Position numbers and translations under genes: made by a program. The notes under the pieces are model-generated. The model saw nothing but the letters and a program-made list of their open reading frames with translations, had not been told where the DNA came from and made no database searches. DNA of 15,444 bases from an uncultured Clostridia bacterium (GTDB taxonomy: Bacteria > Bacillota > Clostridia > UMGS1810). The DNA lies in NCBI GenBank assembly GCA_905210855.1, contig CAJLYL010000032.1, positions 1 through 15,444 of the forward strand. Reading direction: 5' to 3'. Positions 6,587-14,709 of the stretch are shown here, piece after piece (within the stretch, counting starts at the first letter, position 1; every line of letters starts with the position of its first letter).

Positions 6587-6615
6587 TTGACAAAAACGCC
6601 GTGTTATGATAACAT
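6587..6615 (+). promoter_or_regulatory. Promoter of the yunB operon
   Basis: A perfect TTGACA (6587-6592) is followed after 17 nt by TAACAT (6610-6615), preceded by TG at 6607-6608 (extended -10). A second AT-rich pair of TATAAT hexamers (6658-6663 and 6663-6668) lies nearer the gene without a matching -35. The first is a vegetative-type promoter, which suits the tRNA-modification genes downstream. Confidence 0.6.
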
Positions 6616-6686
6616 TAACTAAGACGTCCGCCAGTCACATTCTCCGCCCGTTTGTTATATAATATAATGCCGGGAGGTGTGGCATT

Positions 6687-7349
6687 ATGAGGACGATGTA
6701 TTCGCGCAGATACGCCCTGCACAAGGCGGCAAGGCGCACAATCAGGCTTTTTGCATTCAGCTTTGGTATGGCGTTGCTTGTGCTTTGGGTGTTCGGCATG
6801 AGGTCGATAATTGACGATATATCCATAAATCAGCTTGAATATCTGGTCACGAATATAATTAACAATTCGGTCTATGACTGCATGGACAGCGGCGAATACA
6901 GCCTCGGCACTCTTGTGCGGACAGATACGGACAGCGACGGCTCGATAACCGGCGTCAGCATTGACCCGTATGCCGCAAACCGAATGAAATCGCAGATTGC
7001 CGCGGAGATAACCGACAGGGTAAACAACATATCAAACGACGACCTGGACATAACGGTGGGCGAGCTTATCGGCTATTGCGGTCTTGGTTCATGGGGGCCG
7101 CGGCTGCCACTGACGGTCACACCAAACGGCAATGTTTACATTGATTTTGCGCAGGAATTTCACTCGTGCGGCATAAATCAGGTGAAAAACACCGTTTTGG
7201 TTGACGTGACGGTAGAGGTGTCGGCGATGATGCCTTTTTTCAAAAATTTAAGTACGGTTCATTCGTCGGTTATAGTTGCCGATTCAGTGATAGTCGGCGA
7301 TGTGCCCGATACTTATATAAATCTTGGAGAGGAAACAGATGACAGATAA
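6687..7349 (+). CDS. yunB: Sporulation protein YunB
   Basis: Starts at ATG 6687 with GGGAGGTG at 6672-6679. The product is 220 residues, slightly shorter than Bacillus YunB. It has one N-terminal transmembrane helix (about 21-38) after a basic tail, then an extracytoplasmic region. Family hallmarks are ISINQLEYLVTNIINNSV (46-63), GSWGPRLPLTVTPNG (134-148), and HSCGINQVKNTVLVDVTVEV (159-178). YunB is a mother-cell sporulation protein needed for efficient spore formation in Bacillus subtilis; its biochemical role is unknown. It is the first gene of a five-gene operon and overlaps trmR by 11 nt, which puts a sporulation gene and tRNA-modification genes on one transcript. Confidence 0.85.
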   Translation: MRTMYSRRYALHKAARRTIRLFAFSFGMALLVLWVFGMRSIIDDISINQLEYLVTNIINNSVYDCMDSGEYSLGTLVRTDTDSDGSITGVSIDPYAANRMKSQIAAEITDRVNNISNDDLDITVGELIGYCGLGSWGPRLPLTVTPNGNVYIDFAQEFHSCGINQVKNTVLVDVTVEVSAMMPFFKNLSTVHSSVIVADSVIVGDVPDTYINLGEETDDR

Positions 7350-7989
7350 CATAAATTACGAACATATTGTCAAATTCCTGGATAACACCCTTGCTCACGG
7401 CGAGGGGATTCTCGGGGAGCTTGAGGATTACGCGCGGCTGCACTGCACGCCGATTATTCAAAAAGAGGTGCGCTGTCTGCTCGACGCTATTCTTGAATAT
7501 AAAAAGCCGCGGAGGATTCTTGAAATCGGCACCGCCATAGGCTACTCGGCAATATTTTTTGCATCGCACTTGGATGACGGCGGCAAGGTGCTCACCATGG
7601 AGCGCGACAGCGACTATATAGCGCGCGCCAAAGCCAACATAGAGCGCTCGGGCTTTGACGACAGGATAGAGCTTATCGAGGGTGAGGCAGAGGAGACCGT
7701 AAAGAGCATCGACGGCGAGTTTGACATAGTGTTTCTCGACGCCAACAAGTCGCAGTACAGATATTATTTCGATGTGATTTTTCCGCATCTGCGCACGGGC
7801 GGAATGCTCATCTGCGACAACATTCTCTACAAGGGCATGGTGTCCGAGGACGCGCTTGTGCCCGGCAGAAAGCACAATGCAATAGTGCAGGCGCTGAGGG
7901 ATTTTCTGCCTTATATAGCGAACCATCCGCAGCTTGCCACGAGCATAATACCCATTGGCGACGGTGTTTCGCTCTCGGTTAAGAAATAA
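7339..7989 (+). CDS. trmR: tRNA 5-hydroxyuridine methyltransferase TrmR (O-methyltransferase family 3)
   Basis: I start at ATG 7339, with GGAGAGG at 7326-7332; an in-frame TTG at 7324 would lack a ribosome binding site. The 216-residue protein is a class I SAM-dependent O-methyltransferase. Visible motifs are motif I ILEIGTAIGYSAIFF (60-74), the acidic end of strand two (MERD, 87-90), FLDANKSQY (132-140) with the metal-binding Asp, and CDNILYKG (159-166) with the Asp-Asn metal ligands. This matches TrmR (YrrM), which methylates 5-hydroxyuridine to 5-methoxyuridine at tRNA position 34 in Gram-positive bacteria. The next gene is the TrhP-type protein needed to make the hydroxyuridine substrate, the same order as yrrM-yrrN-yrrO in Bacillus, which strengthens the call over a generic catechol O-methyltransferase. 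Confidence 0.85.
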   Translation: MTDNINYEHIVKFLDNTLAHGEGILGELEDYARLHCTPIIQKEVRCLLDAILEYKKPRRILEIGTAIGYSAIFFASHLDDGGKVLTMERDSDYIARAKANIERSGFDDRIELIEGEAEETVKSIDGEFDIVFLDANKSQYRYYFDVIFPHLRTGGMLICDNILYKGMVSEDALVPGRKHNAIVQALRDFLPYIANHPQLATSIIPIGDGVSLSVKK

Positions 7990-8018
7990 CGATATATGAT
8001 GAAACAGAGGAAGATAAG

Positions 8019-9248
8019 ATGAACAAAAATAAACCCGAGCTGCTTGCACCGGCAGGCAGCCTTGAAAAGCTCAAATTTGCAATAATGTACGGCGCAGACG
8101 CGGTGTACATCGGCGGAGAGGAGTTTTCGCTGAGAGTGGCGGCAAAGAATTTTACTCTGCCCGAGATTGAGGAGGGTATCAAATTTGCCCACGACCGCGG
8201 CAAAAAGGTGTACATCACGGCGAACATTATTCCGCACAATGCCGATTTAAAGCACTTTCCCGATTTTGTGCGAGAGGTGGACAGGCTTGGCGCGGACGCG
8301 ATAATCGTTGCGGACCTCGGCACATTTTCAATAGTGCGCGAGGTTGCGCCGCAGCTTGACGTACACATCAGCACCCAGGCGAACAACACCAATTACAAAA
8401 GCGCGCAGATGTGGCACAAACTCGGCGCAAAGAGAATCATTCTTGCGCGTGACCTGAGTTTCGGCGAGATAAGGGAAATACGCGAAAATCTGCCGGACGA
8501 CTGCGAGATAGAGGCTTTTGTACACGGGGCAATGTGTATATCGTATTCCGGCAGATGCCTTTTGAGCAATTATCTGACCCACAGAGACGCCAACAAGGGC
8601 GCTTGCGCACATCCCTGCCGCTGGAAATACTACCTCATGGAGGAAAAGCGCCCGGGAGAATATATGCCCGTGTTTGAAAATGAGCGCGGCACATTTATAT
8701 ACAACTCAAAGGATTTGTGCATGATAGAGCACATACCGGAGCTTATCGCCGCCGGGATAGACAGCTTCAAGATAGAGGGCAGAGTCAAGAACGAGCTTTA
8801 TGTGGCAACGGTCATCAAGGCGTACCGCAAGGCGATAGACGGGTATTTTGAAGACGAAAACTACACAGTGGACGAATCCGTAACATCGGAGCTTGAAAAG
8901 GTGAGCCACAGGGAATATACCCCGGGGTTCTATTTCGGCAAGCCGGACGGCAATCAGCAGCTGTATACGAGCAACACATACATTCAGGATTACACCATAG
9001 TCGGAGTTGTTAAGGCATACAGGGACGGCGTGGCGACCGTGATGCAAAAGAACAGATTCTTCCGCGGCGATGAGCTTGAGGTGATACGCCCGGACGGAGA
9101 TAATTTTTCTTTCACTGTCGGTGAGATGAAAAATGAAGACGGCGAGCTTATAGACGTTGCGCCCCATGCGCAGATGACGGTGTATATGCCCATGCCCGAG
9201 GCGGACGAATACTCAATAATAAGAAAAAAAGTCGGAGACAGCCAATGA
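8019..9248 (+). CDS. trhP: Peptidase U32-family tRNA hydroxylation protein (TrhP-like)
   Basis: ATG 8019 has AGAGGA at 8006-8011. The 409-residue product opens with KPELLAPAGSLEKLKFAI, as in all U32 proteins. It carries the U32 signature EAFVHGAMCISYSGRCLLSNY (165-185) and the cysteines C173, C180, C196 and C200 (CAHPC at 196-200), expected to hold an iron-sulfur cluster. A C-terminal beta domain follows from about residue 325. Despite the name, this branch is not known for proteolysis: TrhP proteins are required for prephenate-dependent 5-hydroxylation of U34 in tRNA, and RlhA is a related rRNA factor. Bacillus has two adjacent paralogues (yrrN, yrrO); here one longer protein of about the yrrO size follows trmR. 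It overlaps the next gene by 4 nt (ATGA). Confidence 0.85.
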   Translation: MNKNKPELLAPAGSLEKLKFAIMYGADAVYIGGEEFSLRVAAKNFTLPEIEEGIKFAHDRGKKVYITANIIPHNADLKHFPDFVREVDRLGADAIIVADLGTFSIVREVAPQLDVHISTQANNTNYKSAQMWHKLGAKRIILARDLSFGEIREIRENLPDDCEIEAFVHGAMCISYSGRCLLSNYLTHRDANKGACAHPCRWKYYLMEEKRPGEYMPVFENERGTFIYNSKDLCMIEHIPELIAAGIDSFKIEGRVKNELYVATVIKAYRKAIDGYFEDENYTVDESVTSELEKVSHREYTPGFYFGKPDGNQQLYTSNTYIQDYTIVGVVKAYRDGVATVMQKNRFFRGDELEVIRPDGDNFSFTVGEMKNEDGELIDVAPHAQMTVYMPMPEADEYSIIRKKVGDSQ

Positions 9249-10492
9249 AAACATATGATATAGCAGTGATAGGCGGAGGAGCAAGCGGCATGATTGCCGC
9301 CATAGCCGCGGCTCAAACAGATTCGGCACTGAACATTGTCATAGTTGAGCGAAACGCGCGCGTCGGCAAAAAAATCCTTACCACGGGCAACGGCAGGTGC
9401 AACCTGACGAACACCTGCATAGATATATCGCGATATCACGGCGAAAATGCCGATTTTGCGCGCGCTGCGCTTTCGGCGGTGGATTATGACGCAACGCTTG
9501 CCCTGTTCTCATCATTCGGTCTGTACCCGAAAATAGAGGACGGCAAGGTGTATCCCCACAGCCTCCAGGCATCATCGGTGCTCGATATGCTGCGCATGGA
9601 GCTTGAGCGGCGGCGTATAGAGATTATTTGCGATTTTCGCTGTACGTCGCTTGTAAAAGACGGAGAGAAGTTTTGCGTGTCGGACGGCGAGAGGAGGATA
9701 TATGCCAAGCGTGTCATTGTTTGTGCCGGAGGGTGCGCCGCGCCGAAGTGCGGCACGGACGGAAGCGCGTATGCTCTGCTGCAAAAATTCGGTCACAGGC
9801 TGACGGAACTTTGCCCGTCGCTGGTTCAGCTCAGGTGCTCAAACCCGTGCCTGAAAGCCATGAAAGGCGTTAAGTGCGACGCTCTTGTGAGCATTTTTGC
9901 AGACGGCAAATTTATAAAAAGCGATTACGGCGAGCTTTTGTTTACAGATTACGGTCTGTCGGGGCCGCCGGTGTTCCAACTGTCGCGCATTGCTTCGGAG
10001 GCAACCGCACACGGCAGGAAAGTCACCGTGAAGGCGGATTTGATGCACGATATAGGCGAGACGGAGCTGTATTATCTGCTGCTGTCGCGAAACAGGGATG
10101 TTGCGGTTGAGGATTTTCTGGTGGGTATGCTCAACAAGCTTTGCGCGCGGCAGTTGATTAAAGCAGTAGGCGTGGAAAAATTCAACACAGACGCGCGCGT
10201 CCTTGGCGACAGGCAGTTAAAGGCGCTTGCGCACAGTATAAAGAATATGAGCTTCAACGTGACAGGTACAAATGGATGGGATATGGCTCAGGTGACGGCA
10301 GGCGGCATAAGCACGGAGAAATTCAATCCGTCCACCATGGAATCAAGTCTCGTCCGCGGATTGTACGCCGCAGGAGAAATGCTCGATATCGACGGCGATT
10401 GCGGCGGCTTTAATCTTCAGTGGGCGTGGAGCTCGGGAACCGTCGCCGGGGAGAGCTGCGCCAAGTCGCTTGCACGAAAGGATAAATCATGA
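9245..10492 (+). CDS. HI0933/YhiN (BaiN-type) FAD-dependent oxidoreductase
   Basis: ATG 9245 overlaps the stop of the U32 gene as ATGA, with GGAG at 9234-9237. The 415 residues begin with the dinucleotide-binding motif YDIAVIGGGASGMIAA (4-19), then VIVERNARVGKKILTTGNGRCNLTN (32-56, split here by the family-specific GNGRCNLTN). They end with a second FAD-contact block GLYAAGEMLDIDGDCGGFNL (372-391) followed by QWAWSSG. These are the hallmarks of the HI0933 family (PF03486). The family contains BaiN, reported to act on bile-acid intermediates in gut Clostridia, but most members sit in housekeeping contexts and have no known substrate, so I do not transfer that function. It is translationally coupled to both neighbours. 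Confidence 0.88.
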   Translation: MKTYDIAVIGGGASGMIAAIAAAQTDSALNIVIVERNARVGKKILTTGNGRCNLTNTCIDISRYHGENADFARAALSAVDYDATLALFSSFGLYPKIEDGKVYPHSLQASSVLDMLRMELERRRIEIICDFRCTSLVKDGEKFCVSDGERRIYAKRVIVCAGGCAAPKCGTDGSAYALLQKFGHRLTELCPSLVQLRCSNPCLKAMKGVKCDALVSIFADGKFIKSDYGELLFTDYGLSGPPVFQLSRIASEATAHGRKVTVKADLMHDIGETELYYLLLSRNRDVAVEDFLVGMLNKLCARQLIKAVGVEKFNTDARVLGDRQLKALAHSIKNMSFNVTGTNGWDMAQVTAGGISTEKFNPSTMESSLVRGLYAAGEMLDIDGDCGGFNLQWAWSSGTVAGESCAKSLARKDKS

Positions 10493-12000
10493 TAAACGGA
10501 ATTAAGCTTCCTGTTGAACACAGTGAACGGGATCTTATAAATGCAATTATTAAAAAGAGCGGTAAGCGGGATTTCGACTACCGCATAATAAAAAAATCGG
10601 TTGACGCAAGGTTCGGCAAGGTGCAGTTTGTCTACAATGTTGATATAGCGCCGCGCGGCGCGCAGTTTGACGCGGACAAGCCGCTGTTTATCGGGCAAAA
10701 AACTTTTGCAAAACGCCCGATTGTGGTCGGCGCAGGCCCTTGCGGACTTTTTGCCGCATATGCGCTTGCAAAGGCAGGCGCGGCGCCCATATTAATCGAG
10801 CGCGGCAGAGCTGTGGAACAGCGAAAACGCGACGTTGACGCCTTTAGAAAATTCGGCATACTTGACACGGAATCGAATGTTCAGTTCGGCGAGGGCGGCG
10901 CAGGCACTTTCTCGGACGGCAAGCTCACCACGAGGATTAACGATCCGCTGTGCCGAGAGGTTTTGCGAATTTTCTGCGAGTGCGGAGCGGACAGGGAGAT
11001 AATGTACTTTGCAAAACCGCATCTCGGAACGGACAATTTGCTGCGAATCATAAAAAATCTGCGTGAGATGATAATAAAAAACGGCGGTGAGGTTCATTTC
11101 AGCGAAAGGCTGATAGGAATCGGCGTTGAGGGCGGTGCGGTTGTGCGCGCGGTGACGGATATTCGGGAATATGACACTGACAAAATCATCCTTGCGCTCG
11201 GTCACAGCGCAAGAGATACCTTTGAGATGATATGGAGCTTAGGCGCTGATATGCAAGCAAAATCGTTTTCGATAGGCGCGCGGATAGAACATCTGCAAAG
11301 CGATGTTGACAAATGCCAGTACGGCTCGTTTGCCGGCAATCCGCAGCTCGGTGCGGCAGACTACCGCCTGGCTTACCACAACGGCAAGGGCAGGGGAGTG
11401 TACACATTTTGTATGTGCCCGGGCGGATATGTGATGGCTTCTTCGTCCGAGCCCGATACCGTGGTCACAAACGGAATGAGTTACCATGCAAGAGACGGCA
11501 AAAACGCTAACAGCGCGTTTCTTGTGGGAGTCTCGCCCGATGATTTCGGCAATGACCCCTTTGACGGAATAAGATTGCAGAGAAAAATTGAATCCCTCGC
11601 CTTTGAGGCAGGGGGCGGCGGATTTGCCGCGCCGTGTCAGCGCCTCGGCGATTTTATGCGCGCAGTGCCGTCCGCGGACATCGGAGCAATCAAGCCGACA
11701 TACAAGCCGAGGGTAAAAATGACCGATATTTCGCCATGCCTGCCCGATTACGCAGTGGCGGCAATGAGGGAGGCAGTCGGATATTTTTCACGCAAAATGG
11801 CGTTTTTCGGCGCGGAGGACGCACTGCTGACGGGAGTGGAGAGCAGAAGTTCGTCGCCTGTGAGAATAGTGCGCGGAGCGGATTTCCAGTCAAACATTAA
11901 GGGTTTGTACCCCTCGGGCGAGGGCGCCGGGTATGCCGGCGGCATAATGTCCGCCGCAGCGGACGGCATGAGGGTGGCGCTTGCGATAATCGGTGAATAA
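10489..12000 (+). CDS. COG2509-type FAD-dependent dehydrogenase, substrate unknown
   Basis: ATG 10489 overlaps the preceding stop (ATGA) and has AAAGGA at 10477-10482. The 503-residue product has a family-typical N-terminal domain of about 75 residues, the FAD-binding motif IVVGAGPCGLFAAYALAKAG (78-97), the block VQFGEGGAGTFSDGKLTTR (131-149), and a C-terminal FAD motif LYPSGEGAGYAGGIMSAAADG. This pattern is typical of the widespread COG2509 flavoproteins of Firmicutes and Bacteroidetes, none of which, to my knowledge, has an established reaction. It is the last gene of the operon and runs up to the large inverted repeat. Confidence 0.88.
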   Translation: MINGIKLPVEHSERDLINAIIKKSGKRDFDYRIIKKSVDARFGKVQFVYNVDIAPRGAQFDADKPLFIGQKTFAKRPIVVGAGPCGLFAAYALAKAGAAPILIERGRAVEQRKRDVDAFRKFGILDTESNVQFGEGGAGTFSDGKLTTRINDPLCREVLRIFCECGADREIMYFAKPHLGTDNLLRIIKNLREMIIKNGGEVHFSERLIGIGVEGGAVVRAVTDIREYDTDKIILALGHSARDTFEMIWSLGADMQAKSFSIGARIEHLQSDVDKCQYGSFAGNPQLGAADYRLAYHNGKGRGVYTFCMCPGGYVMASSSEPDTVVTNGMSYHARDGKNANSAFLVGVSPDDFGNDPFDGIRLQRKIESLAFEAGGGGFAAPCQRLGDFMRAVPSADIGAIKPTYKPRVKMTDISPCLPDYAVAAMREAVGYFSRKMAFFGAEDALLTGVESRSSSPVRIVRGADFQSNIKGLYPSGEGAGYAGGIMSAAADGMRVALAIIGE

Positions 12001-12020
12001 AAATTTATTGTTAGTATAGA

Positions 12021-12093
12021 GCACGGGGGTATATATTATATTTTTCAAACCGCGCATTATCGGTTTTTTAAAATATAATATATACCCCCGTGC
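12021..12093. terminator. Long perfect inverted repeat, probable bidirectional terminator
   Basis: Arms 12021-12044 and 12070-12093 are exact reverse complements over 24 bp, GC-rich at the outside (GCACGGGGG) and AT-rich inside. The 25-nt loop holds a second 6-bp hairpin (AAACCG/CGGTTT) followed by six T on the plus strand. It lies between two converging operons ending at 12000 (+) and 12115 (-), so two-way termination is likely. The length and perfect symmetry exceed an ordinary terminator. Confidence 0.75.
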
Positions 12094-12114
12094 CGAATTT
12101 GAGTTTCTTCAGAA

Positions 12115-12468
12115 TCAGAACAACCCAGGGATATTCATTCCGCCGGTGAGCTTGCTCATTTTGGAGTTGTTTGCCTCGTCAACCTTGGCTGTTGCCTCGT
12201 TGACCGCGGTGAGTATGAGGTCCTCAAGCATTTCCACATCGTCCGGGTCAACCGCTTCCGGTTTTATGCTCACGGAGAGCAGCTTTTTTGCGCCGGACAT
12301 TTTCACGGTGACCACACCGCCGCCCGAGGTTGCCTCAAACTCCTCTTCCTCTATTTCGTTTTGCATTTTCATCATTTCCTGCTGCATCTTCTGGGCTTGC
12401 TTAATCATGTTGTTCATGTTGCCGCCCATTCCGCCCATGCCACCCATGGGAAATCTCTGTTTTGCCAT
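12115..12468 (-). CDS. ybaB: YbaB/EbfC-family nucleoid-associated protein
   Basis: ATG 12468 with AGGAGG at 12477-12482. The 117-residue protein has a Met/Gly-rich N-terminus (FPMGGMGGMGGNM), the family helix MIKQAQKMQQEMMKMQNEI (21-39), EFEATSGGGVVTVKMSG (43-59), and a C-terminal helix ending in GGMNIPGLF, all standard for YbaB/EbfC. Family members bind DNA as dimers and associate with the nucleoid. The usual neighbours are dnaX upstream and recR downstream; neither is here. Instead it is the last gene of the yycH-yycI operon, 41 nt after yycI. Confidence 0.93.
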   Translation of the reverse strand: MAKQRFPMGGMGGMGGNMNNMIKQAQKMQQEMMKMQNEIEEEEFEATSGGGVVTVKMSGAKKLLSVSIKPEAVDPDDVEMLEDLILTAVNEATAKVDEANNSKMSKLTGGMNIPGLF

Positions 12469-12509
12469 TGCTGATTCCTCCTGAATTTATTATGCGGTGC
12501 ATCTGCACT

Positions 12510-13283
12510 TTATTGTGTCAGACTGCCGTCGCGTATATTGTAATAATACACCATACCGGTGTCTGTTGTCAACCTGTAACACGGCGATGCCGAAATTGTT
12601 TTTACATTTTTGCGGTTGTCGGGGCTTGCGGCGTGATAGCCGAGCGATATGTCGGTTATGGTAACCGCCTTGCCGTCAGCCGGTTTTGCGGATATAAACT
12701 CTATCAGTGCGCTTGTGGCATGGACGGATTTTTTGTCTCCCGACACAATGCTTTCGCTGCGGTATTCGTACCAGGTTCCGCGCAGAATCAGTGCGCCGTC
12801 GTCCACCGTCAGAGTCATGCTGTTGTCAAATATTTTTATGCCGTTGTGCTCCGATGTCATGTTGTATGTGATTTTGTCGCCGCCGTCAGCGCGAGAGAGA
12901 ATAATTGATTTTACCTTGAATTTGTTGTTCTTGAGCACGGTGCTGATTTTTGATTCCGCGTTTTTCTCATTTATACCGCTTGTGTCTGCCGGAATGCGCA
13001 CGGTGAATCCGCTGTCGCTTGAATCGGTAATCAGCGATTTGTCTATGCTTTTGTCCGTAAACAGCGGATTGGAGAGTTCTATGCTGTCGAGGCTTGCGGG
13101 GACAGTCGGAATGATGGCTTTGTCTATGTAGATGCCGTTTTGCTCAAGCAGCGCCGCCGCGTCGTCAATATTTTGCTCCGTCAGCCTGTCCGCGCCGTGC
13201 ATTTTTACGGTGCTCACCGCCAAGAAAACATTTATGCCCAAAAACAGTATTATCAGAAATGTTTTGATGTTTTTCCAGTTCAT
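12510..13283 (-). CDS. yycI: YycI-like regulator of the WalRK two-component system
   Basis: Starts at ATG 13283, 4 nt after the YycH stop, with a modest GGTGA as ribosome binding site. The 257-residue product opens MNWKNIKTFLIILFLGINVFLAV, close to the canonical YycI N-terminus: a short cytoplasmic tail and one membrane helix (about 7-25). The rest is extracytoplasmic and beta-rich, consistent with the PepSY-like fold of YycI/YycH. In Bacillus, YycI and YycH sit in the membrane with the WalK kinase and tune its activity. Sequence beyond the N-terminus is divergent, so the call rests on the N-terminus, length and the YycH-like partner. Confidence 0.75.
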   Translation of the reverse strand: MNWKNIKTFLIILFLGINVFLAVSTVKMHGADRLTEQNIDDAAALLEQNGIYIDKAIIPTVPASLDSIELSNPLFTDKSIDKSLITDSSDSGFTVRIPADTSGINEKNAESKISTVLKNNKFKVKSIILSRADGGDKITYNMTSEHNGIKIFDNSMTLTVDDGALILRGTWYEYRSESIVSGDKKSVHATSALIEFISAKPADGKAVTITDISLGYHAASPDNRKNVKTISASPCYRLTTDTGMVYYYNIRDGSLTQ

Positions 13284-13287
13284 ATCA

Positions 13288-14706
13288 TCACCGCCTGATT
13301 GTAACTATTTTTCCGTCCGTCGTCTTGGCTATCCATGTGGGCAGCCATGTTTCGTTTGTGTTGATGTAGGCAGGGTTTAGGTCGGCTATGGTACAGCTGC
13401 CTATACTGTTGTCCGAGAACATTCGGTCTATGGCGTCTATGGCAGAGCCGTTGTTAAAGCTTTGGTTTGTCTTTGAAAACTTGTTGAAAAGCTGCCTGTA
13501 TTCAACTATCTTGCCGTCCTTTATGGTTATTTCTATGCCGTGGGCGAGCGATGAATACAGCGCGCCGCCGTCGAGATCGCACATAACCATGTAACCGCCC
13601 ACATAGTAATCCATATTCACGGTAAAGCTGCGCGCCTTGCCGTCTATGAACATATCCGATGTCAGATTGACATCAAACGGTTCGCCCGGGAGCACGTTGT
13701 CCCAAAGGCTGTTTGCAAACTCCACACACGCCGCAAAATAGTCATACGGCGTTGACGAATTGCTGTCTGTAAGGGCGATGCCCTTGGTGTCGTCTATTGC
13801 CTTGTATTCAAGCAGCCCGTTGTCATAAATCTTCAGTGTGCTGTAATTCTCCACATACACCGCGGTGTTGTTGTTGTCAAGGTACTTGCGCGTGTAGGTG
13901 GTGTTGTAGCCGAATGATTTGAGAATATTTGACGACAGATATACGTTGTTGTAAACGCCGTCAAGGTAGTTTTCGCTTTTGATGGTCGGCAGCGTCTCGC
14001 TCTCAAGCTTGAGAGTGACCGTCGGTTCGATAACCACCTTTTGCTCAACGCTCTCGCTCTCAAATTTATCAAAATTCAGCTCGAATGAATAGGGCAGAAG
14101 ATTGATGGAATCATTGGCATACTTGTCTATTACGCGGCAGATATCGTCATATTTGTAGCTGACGGGGGTTTTGTACACATTTGCATTGGCGTAGTCCTTA
14201 ACATATAGCGACAGCACGCCGTCCTTTTCGGAAGGGGCGATTATAAATTCGCGTATTGATGAGGCGTCGGTATTTTTGCTGTCCAGCCCGAGTATGCCGA
14301 GGAGCAGTGTGGTGTTGTACGCAACCGGGTAGGATATATATATCGAGCGCGATTTGAGCACTCCGTTCCACTCATCAAAATTTGCCGCGGAAAACTCCGC
14401 GCCGGAGAGCCCCTTTTTCACCGTGTCGAGAACATCGGCAACTATGTCCGCGTATTCATCGGAGGTGTGCGCATATAAATTGCGTTTTTCAAGATTGTTT
14501 ACTATGATTTTTTCCGGATAGGAAATGTTTTCTTTGGAAAGGTAGTACGATTTGCTCCTGGGCTTAAAATCAAATATCTTTGAGACATCGAAAAAAGGAT
14601 TATAGCCGTCTGACCGTAATCCGCCGCTGAACCACATATTCGCAGTAAGAACAATGCTGCTCATTATCAGTAAAAATAACAAGCAGCTTTTAACGTGTTC
14701 CTTCAT
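13288..14706 (-). CDS. yycH: YycH-like regulator of the WalRK two-component system
   Basis: ATG 14706 is 3 nt after the stop of the upstream secreted-protein gene, and I see no Shine-Dalgarno sequence in the preceding 20 nt, so translation probably depends on re-initiation after that gene. The 472-residue protein begins MKEHVKSCLLFLLIMSSIVLTANMW, the characteristic YycH opening (short tail plus one helix, about 7-25, then Trp). It continues as a long extracytoplasmic region with PFFDVSKIF and many Tyr/Asn/Asp residues. Length is near the usual 440-460. YycH with YycI controls WalK at the membrane, and so cell-wall metabolism. No walR or walK is next to it here. Confidence 0.78.
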   Translation of the reverse strand: MKEHVKSCLLFLLIMSSIVLTANMWFSGGLRSDGYNPFFDVSKIFDFKPRSKSYYLSKENISYPEKIIVNNLEKRNLYAHTSDEYADIVADVLDTVKKGLSGAEFSAANFDEWNGVLKSRSIYISYPVAYNTTLLLGILGLDSKNTDASSIREFIIAPSEKDGVLSLYVKDYANANVYKTPVSYKYDDICRVIDKYANDSINLLPYSFELNFDKFESESVEQKVVIEPTVTLKLESETLPTIKSENYLDGVYNNVYLSSNILKSFGYNTTYTRKYLDNNNTAVYVENYSTLKIYDNGLLEYKAIDDTKGIALTDSNSSTPYDYFAACVEFANSLWDNVLPGEPFDVNLTSDMFIDGKARSFTVNMDYYVGGYMVMCDLDGGALYSSLAHGIEITIKDGKIVEYRQLFNKFSKTNQSFNNGSAIDAIDRMFSDNSIGSCTIADLNPAYINTNETWLPTWIAKTTDGKIVTIRR

Positions 14707-14709
14707 GAC

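Noticed and set aside
6378..6593. 71-codon minus-strand ORF in the gap before yunB
   Set aside because: No ribosome binding site, odd composition, and it reads through the RNA-like fold; more likely a shadow of the structured element.
9245..10492. Assigning the HI0933-type protein as a bile-acid enzyme (BaiN)
   Set aside because: The family is broad, and the neighbours are tRNA-modification and sporulation genes, not bile-acid genes.
12649..13131. Plus-strand ORFs opposite yycI and yycH
   Set aside because: Antisense shadows with no ribosome binding site; the minus-strand frames carry signal/membrane segments and family hallmarks.
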